Assembly (NCBI GenBank): GCA_902785105.1 | Contig: CACZXF010000008.1 | Location: 35,514 to 99,513 of the forward strand | Length of the DNA: 64,000 nucleotides | Direction of reading: 5' to 3' | Source: an uncultured Eubacteriales bacterium | GTDB taxonomy: Bacteria > Bacillota > Clostridia > Christensenellales > Aristaeellaceae | In this document: positions 35,065-44,174 of the stretch, one piece after another | Layout of the letters: every line of letters starts with the position of its first letter | Position numbering within the stretch: the stretch's first letter is position 1 | Position numbers and translations under genes: made by a program | Notes under the pieces: generated by a model | What the model was told of the DNA's origin: nothing | The model's input: only the letters and a program-made list of their open reading frames with translations | Database searches by the model: none

Positions 35065-36945
35065 TCATTCCCGACTCGCCTGTATATTCACCCTGCCATT
35101 TTCTTTATCAATGCGCACAGAGCCGTTTCTGATCGGAACGACGCAATGCAGTTCTTTAAAGAACTCCACGTGAGGCGCGACATCATAGCGCGTATAGCCG
35201 GGCTCCAGGGGCTTTACACCAAGGAAATAGCGACCGATGAGATAGATCGGGCTGGCTGACCAGGCATGGCACAGGCTCTTTCCGAAGGGATCTCCGTACA
35301 TGGCGTAATGCTCCTTTCCGGTGCAGGTGGGGTCATACTGTTCCCAGAAGGTCACCGCGCCCTTTTCAACCATGCCGCCCCAGTAGGTGTGAAGGGCCTC
35401 CCAGATGATGTCCAATCTGCCCAGCTTTCCCCACATGTCCAGCTCAAAGAACTTGAAATACGGTGTAGTGATGGCCGGGATCGCGTCATTGAGGAGCACA
35501 TGGTCGAGTATCGCTTCCGTTTTGTCCGCCTCCACGAGTCCGAAAAGAATGGCGAATATGTTGGCATGCCGGGTGACATTGTTTCTGCCGGATTCATAGG
35601 TATCAATGAAAGCCTGCTTCTCCTCATTCCAGAAGTAATGAAGGATATTGGCTTTCAGCATCGCCGCCTTATCCGCCCAGCCCGCGTCGGGCTTCCCAAG
35701 CACCTTTCCGCAATCGTCCATGACCCGGCAGCATTTCCACAGCAAAATCTGCTCCGCGCACAGAACGCCGTCCTTATCCATTTCCGCCCAGTCGATGTAG
35801 ATCCAATCCCTTTCCCGGCCATAGATAAAGCCCAGTTCGTTGGTCTGCTTCATCAGCAGGGCCATCATCGCTTCCAGCTTCGGGTACATCTCAGCAAGGA
35901 AATCCGCGTCTCCGGTCATCCAGTAGTGGTTCTCCAGGCCGATCACCCACAGCATGGAATAGTCCACGATGGTATTCAGGTGTTGAGTGATCTCCGTATT
36001 GCCCCGTAAGGCGCGTATGGTGCGCTTGTTGATCTCCTCATCGAAGAAGAGATACTGATTGACGAAATAGCTCTGGTAGGCGTCCCCGGACCAGATCCAG
36101 CGGTCCCGCTTGATGCCATCGATGAAAAACAGCCCGCTGCACAGCCGGAAGGTCTCCACAGAGATATCCCAGATGCGATTCAGCAGCGCGTCGTCACAGT
36201 GAAAGGACGCCCGGACCTCCAGCGGAAATTCCTCATGGACAGCCTCGCAATCCATCGTTTCGGTGCTGCCCTCCGGAATATAGACATATCGAAATGCTCG
36301 TTTGCGCAGCCACATGCCGTCAACGGTATTCTCCTCTTTGTAATAGCACCACTTTAGGTCCAGCGCCTCGGCCTCTGATTCACCATAGGCCACGGTGACG
36401 GTCTGCGCCTTATCCCCGGTGATAATTTTCAATGAACCGTTTATCATCCTGCCAAAGTCGAACAGTACGCCGCCATTGACCTCCCGCTTTGATACAGGCT
36501 TGCATGGAACATAGCGCCAGGGTATCTGATTGGGATTCGGCTCCGCTTCAGTATACAGCGGAGAATACCCCACCGCGCGACATTCGCGGAAGTCGTCGGC
36601 CATCCACTCCGGCGTTGAATGAATCACATCGCCCTCCACACAGGCGCAGGGCAGCGCCGCCATGTTGCCGACATATATTTCGATTTTGTGCTTCCCCGCG
36701 GGGCAGGTGATATCCCGTTCAAAACTGTATTTTCGTCCGTCCACTGCCACATAGCCAACGCCCTGGGCATGCACGACAAACCGGGAATCCCTTTCCAGTT
36801 CATAGTCCCTGCTGAAGCATACATTCTTTCTCCAGTCATCCATCTTCCAGTAAGCCGGCCAGCCATAGCCGCGCTCTTCACGCTGGAAGTTTTGCAGCAT
36901 TCCATGATAGATCTCAAAATCACCGGGATACCATATCCAGTTCAT
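35065..36945 (-). CDS. Second alpha-L-rhamnosidase-like glycosidase (GH78 type)
   Basis: A 626-residue cytosolic protein. N-terminal beta-sandwich domains (about 1-240) hold a sugar-binding-like fold; the (alpha/alpha)6 barrel starts near LCSGLFFIDGIKRDRWIWSGD, the counterpart of the GH78 acidic signature, and includes GAVTFWEQYDPTCTGKEHYA and the HAWSASPIYLIGRYFLG end. A small C-terminal beta domain completes it. ATG 36945 is about 9 bases after AGAGAGG; an ATG three codons earlier is too close to that site. It stands apart from the first glycan operon, with no transporter next to it. Exact substrate not determinable. Confidence 0.82.
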   Translation of the reverse strand: MNWIWYPGDFEIYHGMLQNFQREERGYGWPAYWKMDDWRKNVCFSRDYELERDSRFVVHAQGVGYVAVDGRKYSFERDITCPAGKHKIEIYVGNMAALPCACVEGDVIHSTPEWMADDFRECRAVGYSPLYTEAEPNPNQIPWRYVPCKPVSKREVNGGVLFDFGRMINGSLKIITGDKAQTVTVAYGESEAEALDLKWCYYKEENTVDGMWLRKRAFRYVYIPEGSTETMDCEAVHEEFPLEVRASFHCDDALLNRIWDISVETFRLCSGLFFIDGIKRDRWIWSGDAYQSYFVNQYLFFDEEINKRTIRALRGNTEITQHLNTIVDYSMLWVIGLENHYWMTGDADFLAEMYPKLEAMMALLMKQTNELGFIYGRERDWIYIDWAEMDKDGVLCAEQILLWKCCRVMDDCGKVLGKPDAGWADKAAMLKANILHYFWNEEKQAFIDTYESGRNNVTRHANIFAILFGLVEADKTEAILDHVLLNDAIPAITTPYFKFFELDMWGKLGRLDIIWEALHTYWGGMVEKGAVTFWEQYDPTCTGKEHYAMYGDPFGKSLCHAWSASPIYLIGRYFLGVKPLEPGYTRYDVAPHVEFFKELHCVVPIRNGSVRIDKENGRVNIQASRE

Positions 36946-37206
36946 AAGCTGCATTCCTCTCTTTTTTTAACTACATCGCATGTTAGCCCGCAAAAATCTG
37001 ATTCCTTTGAGAAGTCCGGAATCCCCATTACTTCTCAATAACGCAGATGAGCGCAGACAGGTTTTACAATGAATAACGGCTACGTTCTCCGTCAAACTTC
37101 CAATATCTGCCGGACATCAGCACAGATCCGGCCTATGTATGATTTTTTATAGCAGGCATCTGTTCTTCCCAAATGCGTTTCTTGCCTGTATTTGTATTCG
37201 ATGCAG
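36946..37206. other. Intergenic region with no recognised gene
   Basis: This 261-base gap is the upstream region of the second GH78-like gene. It is more AT-rich than the genes around it. I looked for a minus-strand promoter and found only poor matches (TTGCGG, 17 bases, TTAAAA). No repeat of the family is present. Confidence 0.5.
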
Positions 37207-38499
37207 TCAGAGAACTGCTTTCCACGCCTGGCTTTGCTCAAAAAGGTCAAGGATTTCCCCATCGACATTTCCCTCCCGCACCATACTGTGCAAAATCTTG
37301 AGCGACCTGTCCACGGATATGGGCTTTTTATAGGGTCTGTCTTTGGCTGTAAGGGCCTCAAAGATATCCAGAACCGTCAGCATCCTCACTTCACGGGGTA
37401 TCGCGCTGTCGTGCATCTGCCGTGGGTATCCCGATCCGCTCAAAAGCTCATGATGCTCTGAAGCCCAATCTGGAACCATCGCAAAGAGATCAGGAAATTT
37501 GACACCGTTGAGAATCTTGCGGGTCGCGCTGGCGTGGCCCTGCATGATCCTGCGCTCCTCATCCGTCAGCGTACCCTTTCGGATCGACAGGTTCTCTGCC
37601 TCTGTTTGCGTCAAAACGGATTGCTCCGCGCCTTCCGTATCTGTATACACTGCCCTGCTGATCTCCTGAACCAGCGCCATATCCTCGTCCGAGAGGAACG
37701 GCGCGGTGTTGATCCGTCGGATCTGCTCAAGCCAGTCCCGGTAACGGTCTTCACGCTTTTCATATTCCTCCCGCAGAATACGGCCCTCCAGGAATTCGAT
37801 GCGGTTCAGCAGCAGCATTTTCTCAAACCGCGTCTCGATGCGTTCAAGGCGATCGCCCAGCCGTGTCGCCTTGTCCATGATGGAAAGCGGCACCGTCAGC
37901 TTGCCCACGTCATGCAGCCAGACGCTCATTAAAAAGGCGTGGCGCCTATCCGCGTTCAGCCGATTGGGATTATTCGTGCTGTCGAGCCAATCCAGGAAAG
38001 CTTCGCCCAGCTTTACCATGTTTCTCGTATGTTTGGCGGTGTATGGCGATCGCTCGTCGATGGCAATGGAGAGCGCCGTCACCAGAGAATCCAGCAGTTC
38101 GGTGATCTGCCGGGCATATTTTAATTCCGCGTCGGCCAGTTCCGTGATGTCTCCAAGCACTACGATGATCCCCACAGGCTCTTCGCCTACCCGCAGATAG
38201 GAAGTCGTCATGTATAGCTGAAGCATTTCTTTTCCCGTGTAGTAGTTCGCGCTACGATAATGCGTGCCCATCGGATTGTAAACCACCTCGAGCATCGCCT
38301 GATTGAAATCGTCGTTTTCACTGTATTCATAGAAAACACTGCCGATTTTCTCGCCGATCATCCGCTTTGACGTGCGCCCGAAGATCAGCTTCGCGGCAAG
38401 GTTCATGCTTTTGATTGTGCCGTCGAGGCCAAGCACCATCACGCCCTCCGACAGTTCCTCAAGAATGCTCTGATAAATCAAGTCCGATTTGGCGTCCAT
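37207..38499 (-). CDS. PAS-HD-GYP signalling protein
   Basis: A cytosolic 430-residue protein. Residues about 5-125 form a PAS sensor (LEELSEGVMVLGLDGTIKSM, VGIIVVLGDITELADAE). After a short linker comes an HD-GYP domain of the cyclic-di-GMP phosphodiesterase type: AKHTRNMVKLGE, WLHDVGKLTVP, GHASATRKILNGV, then SEHHELLSGSGYP and DIFEALTAKDRPYKKP. In the usual HHExxDGxGYP the aspartate is replaced by serine, so activity may differ. An insert of about 90 residues between the HD and the next histidine is unusually long. ATG 38499 follows GAGGAGGG closely; a consensus promoter lies upstream. Confidence 0.88.
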   Translation of the reverse strand: MDAKSDLIYQSILEELSEGVMVLGLDGTIKSMNLAAKLIFGRTSKRMIGEKIGSVFYEYSENDDFNQAMLEVVYNPMGTHYRSANYYTGKEMLQLYMTTSYLRVGEEPVGIIVVLGDITELADAELKYARQITELLDSLVTALSIAIDERSPYTAKHTRNMVKLGEAFLDWLDSTNNPNRLNADRRHAFLMSVWLHDVGKLTVPLSIMDKATRLGDRLERIETRFEKMLLLNRIEFLEGRILREEYEKREDRYRDWLEQIRRINTAPFLSDEDMALVQEISRAVYTDTEGAEQSVLTQTEAENLSIRKGTLTDEERRIMQGHASATRKILNGVKFPDLFAMVPDWASEHHELLSGSGYPRQMHDSAIPREVRMLTVLDIFEALTAKDRPYKKPISVDRSLKILHSMVREGNVDGEILDLFEQSQAWKAVL

Positions 38500-38542
38500 A
38501 AGCCCTCCTCGATTTTTCATTTGTCCGTATATAAGTACATTC

Positions 38543-38572
38543 ATTATAAACTTCCTGGCAAAGGCTTGTCAA
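38543..38572 (-). promoter_or_regulatory. Consensus sigma-A promoter of the PAS-HD-GYP gene
   Basis: Minus strand TTGACA (38572-38567), an 18-base spacer, TATAAT (38548-38543). Both boxes are perfect. The start site would be near 38536, leaving a 37-base leader. Confidence 0.85.
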
Positions 38573-38613
38573 GCCGGGCGTTACAGTTCAGCGTCCCCCA
38601 GAGCGGACTCCCT

Positions 38614-38804
38614 GTTACTGCTCAGAGTCCTCAGTAAATTGGAATTTGTCGGGGAATCAAACCAACCCTGTAGGGGCGCCGTTTCGGCGCCCGCTCCCTG
38701 CGAGACGTTGCGTTCTATCGGACGGGCGGCGCAACGCCGCCCCTACAAGAGCGTGTGCATCTCCCCGACAAATCCCTATTTATAAGGGGACTCTGAGCTG
38801 TAAC
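38614..38804. repeat. Palindromic intergenic repeat, copy 6, with extra outer arms
   Basis: The outer arms TTACTGCTCAGAGTCC and GGACTCTGAGCTGTAA enclose the family arms GGAATTTGTCGGGG/CCCCGACAAATCCC and both GC hairpins. The outer arms match those of the different element at 62708-62825. Confidence 0.88.
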
Positions 38805-38943
38805 AGCCGGGCGGCCGCTTCATTCGACTACATCAAGCACTGTCTGGGGCTCCAATCTCCAAATCAGGTGTTGGCAGAATACCAGGCAGTGAAGAAGTGT
38901 TTGATTTTTTCTGTACCCTGTGCCTTCTGTATATAAAATTGGA

Positions 38944-38977
38944 GGCTGTTGCAGCTTTTTTATAATCTACAACAGCC
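38944..38977 (-). terminator. Possible terminator of the interrupted peptidase gene
   Basis: Stem GGCTGTTG with CAACAGCC, 8 base pairs around an 18-base loop. Read on the minus strand it is followed by TCCAATTTTATA, a weak T-tract. It is about 70 bases beyond the stop of the leftward gene. The rest of 38805-39043 holds nothing I can support. Confidence 0.4.
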
Positions 38978-39043
38978 CTTTGAATTATTAGATTTCTTAT
39001 CAATTACAAAACCCAAGTTGGTGGTGAAAAGAGTACCTGAGCG

Positions 39044-41290
39044 CTATTCAGCGGCCTCAATCGTATCGATGTCTGCTTCCGACTGCGATTCGTCTGCCGT
39101 GAAGCTGTCGCCTTCGTCGAATTCAGAAACGTCGGAGTTCTCCACCCCGTCATCATCGCAGGCAGTTCCATTTTCGGACACCTCGGAGATGTGCTCCGCG
39201 TCGGCGTCGACAACAGCTTCGTCCTCCGAGACTTCGGGGGCGGCCTCCGCGTCAGCGTCCAGGGGGGCGGATGTGCCTTCCTCGCCGGCTTCGGCAGAGG
39301 CATTCGCCTCCTGCGCCTCGTTATATGCCGGATCGCCGCTCAGGCTCTTGCCGCCGTCCGCCCAGCGGTCGACGGTGGAATCCACATATTCGTTGCTCTC
39401 GACGATTTTGAAGAGATCGGACTCCGCCGTCTTTTCCGGGTCCAGCGGGGAGTCGTAATCCTCGTCAAAATCCTTGAGGATGGAGCCATTGCCGCCGTAG
39501 GCCATATCCTCGTCGTTATACAGATCGAGCATGTAGTTGAGGAAGGTGACGCAGAAGTCCAGGGACTCGGCGTCTCCCGTGTAAGCGCCGTCCGCTCCGG
39601 CCGTGCCCTTGATGAACTGCTTTTCAAAGGCTACGGTGTCCTCGAACTTGCCGTCGGAGATCTCCCGGATTACGCTGTCCAGGGTCTGGCCGTCGTGGAG
39701 GCTGCCCAGCATATCGCTAAGGCCCAGGTGGATAGTCTCACTGTCCATCGACACCGTGCCGGTCTCCGCATCCCGGCGTATAGAGGATTCGCGCCCCGCA
39801 TGGGTGGACGCCAGCTCGCCGAGATAGAGGGAGGCCAGGTAGCCGGTGACCTATCGGGGCGGCGTCTTCTCGGTGTTGTTGAGGTTCGGGTCGTCCGCCC
39901 GTTCCAGATCGTAATAAACGGTGTTGGTGCCCTCCCGTCCATCCGGGGATTGGAGCTCGAAATCCGGGTCCACGCAGGCGTTCAGCAGCATAGAATCGTT
40001 GAACCGATCCGCCCACCACTTCGTCTCCGGGTTGTAGCGGTAGAACCAAAGGTCGCGATAGCGGTAATGATAATTGTTCTGAACCGTCGAAGCCAGCCCC
40101 TCCTTGAGCCAGTTCGGGAAGAAAGTAGCCTCGTATTTTGACCAGTCCTTGTCGGGGTCGGTGATGTTCTCGTGATAGTCCAGCAACTCCTCCGGGGAGG
40201 TGCCGCCGGTCTGACCGATGCGGTTGTAATCTCTCATGAAGGCGTGGAGCATCTCGTGAATGATGAAGTTCTCCAGATCCGTGGTGTCGTCCGTCAGTCT
40301 GTATTTTCCGTTCTCATCTACCACAACGTTGCCTTCCGCGTCGTTGAGGACGAAATTCTCTGCGCCTACGCTGAGGATATAGCCGAAGTGGACAAACTGA
40401 TCATCCGCCTCGTCCCGCCAGGCATTTTCAGAGACGGAGGCGATGGTTTTGGCCGGCATCTCAAGCTCGTGGGCCATGGAGCCATCCTTGTCGCCCTGCA
40501 CAAAATAGATATAGAGGCCGATCTCTTCGCCCAGCTCGCCATTTTCGGCGGCCTCCCTGAAGCAGGGGAAGCTGTCCCTGAGCAGGTTCACCGCCTGAGG
40601 CTCCAGCCGGTTCTTCACCAGATCCACCAACCGTTCCAGATCCTCGGCAGCCACCGCGTCCTTCGCTGTCTGGGAGCAGTAGAGATCGACGAGATTCACC
40701 GGCGCAGGCTCCGGCTCCGATGGCGCAGGCCAGTAAACGACCTCTTCTTCATCGTCGGTATCGTCGTGGTGATGGCTGTCATCCTTCTGAGTGCTGACCG
40801 TTTTGGCGTCGCCATAGATCCCACTCAGATCGATGTTGCCGGGGAAGATGTAGGTCACGCCCTTGGTCCGATCGTAGACCGACAGCACACCCGAGTTTCC
40901 AAAAAGCGCCGTTACATCGTCCGCCAGCGCGAGGGACCGGCCCTACATGCCGTATCCTTCCGGCAGGAAGAACACCCGCACCGGCTGAAGCCTGTCCGAC
41001 CACACGATGCCCTCCGCCACTGTGCCGTTCTCATCCAGCCACATCACCGGGATCTCCCAGGACATCCCCTCCGCCGATGTGACCGTCGCCCGCTCGACCC
41101 TGGGCTGTCCCGCCACCGGCGCGGACAGCCCCGACACGCGAAGTCCGGACAGTCGCTGCCCCGCCTCGTCACCGGTCGCCGCGCTGTCCAATGTAACTAC
41201 CGTTTCAGCATACACGCTTCCAGTCATCCCGGCCAGCATCGCCAGGATCAGCACCGCGCATAACGCCATCCGCCAGAGTTTTCCCTTCAT
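39044..41290 (-). pseudogene. Exported zinc-peptidase-like gene interrupted by two in-frame TAG codons
   Basis: One reading frame of 748 codons runs from ATG 41290 (GGAGG upstream) to the stop at 39044, broken only by TAG at 40945-40943 and TAG at 39853-39851. It begins with a signal peptide (CAVLILAMLAGMTGSVYA). The middle matches the intact gene at 44175-45665 (LYCSQTAKDAV, EPQAVNLL, FIIHEMLHAFMRDYN with HExxH, then FPNWLKEGLAS) and so does the part after the second TAG (VTGYLASLYLGEL against VSGYMACLYLADL). There TAG stands where the relative has tyrosine. The tail is very acidic. Most simply a recent pseudogene; readthrough or sequencing error remain possible. Confidence 0.82.
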
Positions 41291-41324
41291 CCTCAAATCC
41301 TCCACCCTCCTGCCCTGTTGTGTA

Positions 41325-41651
41325 TTAGAGTGTGTTTCCAAAGTCGCCGCACTGCAATTTCGGCGTCTTGGCTTGCATTTCCGCGTTATTTTTCTTGACA
41401 GCGGCGACCTGCTCAAATCTATGATTTGACCAGGTCGGTCTGGCTAAAGGCCAGACTTGCAAATCCAGCGGATTCGCAACCTCGCCCCACTAAGCCTGCG
41501 GAAAAATGCCTTGAACTGCAAGCAAAGGTGCCTTGCCAAAATCTTCGATTTTGCCAAGGCAGTCTGGCTAAAGGCCAGACCTGAAAACCTGAAAGGTTTT
41601 CAGCCTCTTCGCTCGAACTTGCAGCACTTCGACTTTGGAAACACACTCTAA
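41325..41651. mobile_element. MITE-like element with 23-base terminal inverted repeats
   Basis: The ends TTAGAGTGTGTTTCCAAAGT and its exact complement ACTTTGGAAACACACTCTAA bound 327 bases without a transposase. Pairing continues imperfectly inward (about 40 bases). Inside are small palindromes and two copies of GTCTGGCTAAAGGCCAGAC. It lies 35 bases upstream of the interrupted peptidase gene and next to the stop of the channel gene. Likely moved by a transposase encoded elsewhere; that is inference. Confidence 0.65.
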
Positions 41652-41655
41652 ATAA

Positions 41656-42513
41656 TTATTGCATGGTTCCGGTGTCTCGATCAGGATCTGTTTTTTTCAT
41701 CTCCCCATAGAAGTTGACGATGATGGATGTGATCAGCGCGACCACGACGATGCCGTAAACCCCGAGAATGACGCTCAGGATTCGCCCGATACCGTCGGAG
41801 GGCGTCAGATCGCCGAAGCCGATGGTCGTCACGATGGCGAAGCAGTACCACAGTGCGTCCCAGAAGCTGTTGAAAGCGTCATCTATGATATTCAGCACAA
41901 AGGAAAAGGCCACCATCATCACCAACAGACCGGATATGATCTCTACGGCGTAGGTCTTGCGAATGATCTCCTTCAGAATATCGACCCTTATATGGGAGAA
42001 AATGAGGATCATGACGGTGAGGAGCGAGGATAACGCGGCGATAAAGCCTACGATGACCATCGAATACCTGTCGAAAGCACCGTAGGCGAGTGAGATTATC
42101 GCCAGTATGATGACTGCGTTGAAAAGAACGGACCCAATATTGTGATTTTTTACGATGGCAAGGACCCGTTTTGAGAGCGCACAGGCCCAGTATATCATAA
42201 AAGCCGCCACTGTCGTCGTCGGATTGAGGCCGATGACCGCCGAAAGCGCGCCCCAGGCCACAAAGGCGGCGCTGCAGACCAGATGGACAATGAATGTCGG
42301 CCTCGATTCTCCGCGCAGGCGGAAGGCGCGGAACAGGTCAACCAGGCCCAGTGTGACATAAAAGGCGCAAAACCAGGCTGACGTTTTGGCGTCATATGGG
42401 TTTGCGATCCACTTTTCCATGAAAGTAAAGGCGATGGGAAAGGTGAGTACGGAGAACAGCATGTGGCCGAGAAAGGGTATTTTTCCGAGATTGCTTTTCA
42501 GCAGACCAATCAT
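41656..42513 (-). CDS. Ion channel of the voltage-gated potassium channel superfamily
   Basis: 285 residues with about seven or eight hydrophobic helices. The C-terminal pore unit has the selectivity filter TTIGFGDLTP between two helices (AFSFVLNII and LGVYGIVVVALITSIIVNFY). The sequence GFGD instead of GYGD is an accepted potassium variant. The N-terminal helices lack an obvious arginine-rich S4. No cytosolic RCK domain is present. It starts 33 bases after the stop of the membrane protein gene, with AAAAGGAG between, so the two form an operon. Probably a K+ conducting channel in the cell membrane. Confidence 0.85.
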   Translation of the reverse strand: MIGLLKSNLGKIPFLGHMLFSVLTFPIAFTFMEKWIANPYDAKTSAWFCAFYVTLGLVDLFRAFRLRGESRPTFIVHLVCSAAFVAWGALSAVIGLNPTTTVAAFMIYWACALSKRVLAIVKNHNIGSVLFNAVIILAIISLAYGAFDRYSMVIVGFIAALSSLLTVMILIFSHIRVDILKEIIRKTYAVEIISGLLVMMVAFSFVLNIIDDAFNSFWDALWYCFAIVTTIGFGDLTPSDGIGRILSVILGVYGIVVVALITSIIVNFYGEMKKTDPDRDTGTMQ

Positions 42514-42546
42514 TTGAAGGCGCTCCTTTTAATAGGATCAGTTCGA

Positions 42547-43944
42547 TTAAAAAAGCATGGCGATGTAGAAAGTGACCATGTTTTTTATTTCCTGGAGATC
42601 CACCTTTTCAATGGGCAGGTGGCCCAGAAGCTGGTGGAAGCTCTCGATATACACGAACAGTATCAGAAATATGCCTGCCACCGGGATCAGGGCGTCCAGC
42701 AGGCGATTTTTCGGCTTGCGCGTGTATGAGAACAGCAGCACCACCGGAGCCAGGAAGAACAGATAAACGGAACCGCCGAAGCCGACAGCCCGGGAAAGCC
42801 GGATGCCCGAATCGATGGAGGCGTTGATCTTCTCCTTCTTCAAGGCCGCTTCCAGCTCCTCGGGCGACAGCCTGCTCTCCGCCGCTTCATTGTCCGTGGG
42901 CCTGGCGAGCTCATTCTCCAGCGCCAGATGCAGGTTTGCGAACGCCGCTTCCAGAGGTTCCGGCGTCTCCTGAACCTCCACGAGGGCCGCTTCCGTCGGC
43001 GACGCTTCATCGCCCGCTCCGATGTTCTGGACCACCTCACCCAAGGAGATGCCGATGACCACCGAAAGATCGAGGAGACTGACCACCACGAGCATGATGG
43101 CAAGGAACACGGAGAAGTTCCAGGCGTTGCGCCGGGTCTTCAAAAACACCTTGTATTCCTCATGGGTCTTGCCGTGGCGGCGGAAGCGAAGCTCCCGCGT
43201 CTTGACGAACAGACAGAGCGCCACGAACAGCACAAAGGTCATGGGCGGCTTCACGGTCAGCAGCGGAAAAGCCCAGACAGGAATCTGAACCAGCCCTCTG
43301 GCGGCGTTCAGCTTGAGCAGCATACATCCCACCTCATAGGCGATGGGCAGCAGCGCCAGCAGGCGGAAGAATATGCGGGCCTTTCCTGTAAACACCCGGC
43401 GAGGGTCGTAATTCAGAAATATCATCGTCAGCGTACAGAGGAACAGGTCCACGAAGAGGTTGAAGGCATAAAAGCCGTATGGCAAAACCAGGGCGAGCCC
43501 GCCTTCAATGGTGGGAAGGGCCTCGGCAGGGTTCTGAAGGAGCGCCGCCAGTCCGCCAACGATATAGCGGTAGAATACCAGATAGGAAAGCCCGCACACG
43601 CCCGCCATCGCCGCGCCGTTGATGAGGAGCTGCTTTTTGTAGCCCTCGTGGGCGCTGAGAAGCTGGGCGAAGTTGAAGATGAGCAGAAACGGCAGCGCCA
43701 TTTCCGCAATTTCTTCCAGGACTGACAGCCAGCCAGCGCTCTTTGCGGCGATGTCCGGGGCGAAGCGTCCTCCAAGCCTGAGGATCACCGCAATCTGCGC
43801 GAATACGAGGCACAGCCAGCCGAGCGCTTTAAAATGCGTGGGAGATAAAGGCCCCCTGTAGTGAATATCATTTTCAAGCGTCGTTTCGTGGATCTGCAAT
43901 CGCCTTTTCGTTGCAGCGCGAGTCCCATCGTGCCTGCCAAACAT
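42547..43944 (-). CDS. Polytopic membrane protein of unknown family
   Basis: 465 residues, about ten hydrophobic helices with a soluble insert near 330-400 rich in E and A (EASPTEAALVEVQETPEPLE). I recognise no transporter or enzyme motif. The frame is open upstream, but ATG 43944 lies 9 bases after CGGGAGG and is the best start; a -10-like TATAAC is about 20 bases further up. Co-directional with the potassium channel gene, so it may act with it. Function not assigned. Confidence 0.65.
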   Translation of the reverse strand: MFGRHDGTRAATKRRLQIHETTLENDIHYRGPLSPTHFKALGWLCLVFAQIAVILRLGGRFAPDIAAKSAGWLSVLEEIAEMALPFLLIFNFAQLLSAHEGYKKQLLINGAAMAGVCGLSYLVFYRYIVGGLAALLQNPAEALPTIEGGLALVLPYGFYAFNLFVDLFLCTLTMIFLNYDPRRVFTGKARIFFRLLALLPIAYEVGCMLLKLNAARGLVQIPVWAFPLLTVKPPMTFVLFVALCLFVKTRELRFRRHGKTHEEYKVFLKTRRNAWNFSVFLAIMLVVVSLLDLSVVIGISLGEVVQNIGAGDEASPTEAALVEVQETPEPLEAAFANLHLALENELARPTDNEAAESRLSPEELEAALKKEKINASIDSGIRLSRAVGFGGSVYLFFLAPVVLLFSYTRKPKNRLLDALIPVAGIFLILFVYIESFHQLLGHLPIEKVDLQEIKNMVTFYIAMLF

Positions 43945-44174
43945 AGGATGCGGCCTCCCGAATAATGTTATAATCTGATTGTACCGCCGGAAGAGACGAT
44001 CTGTCCACCATCCAGTGTAAATATTGCCATCAACGAGGACCGCCTTCCCAGTGTCCGTCCTGATCCATAATAACTGTTTTGCCGTCGCCAGAGCCATGCG
44101 ATTTCACGATATCCGTTCCGCGAAGTCCGTATTTTGAAAAACGATTGACCTGTCAGTCCCGCAGACAGATATCG

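Noticed and set aside
7847-38804. Repeats considered as a CRISPR array
   Set aside because: Copies are kilobases apart, palindromic and lack regular spacers; no cas genes are present.
38805-38936. Possible remnant of an IS3-type transposase end (FDYIKHCLGLQSPNQ)
   Set aside because: The resemblance to transposase C-termini is limited to about 15 residues and lacks the catalytic region, so I do not annotate it.
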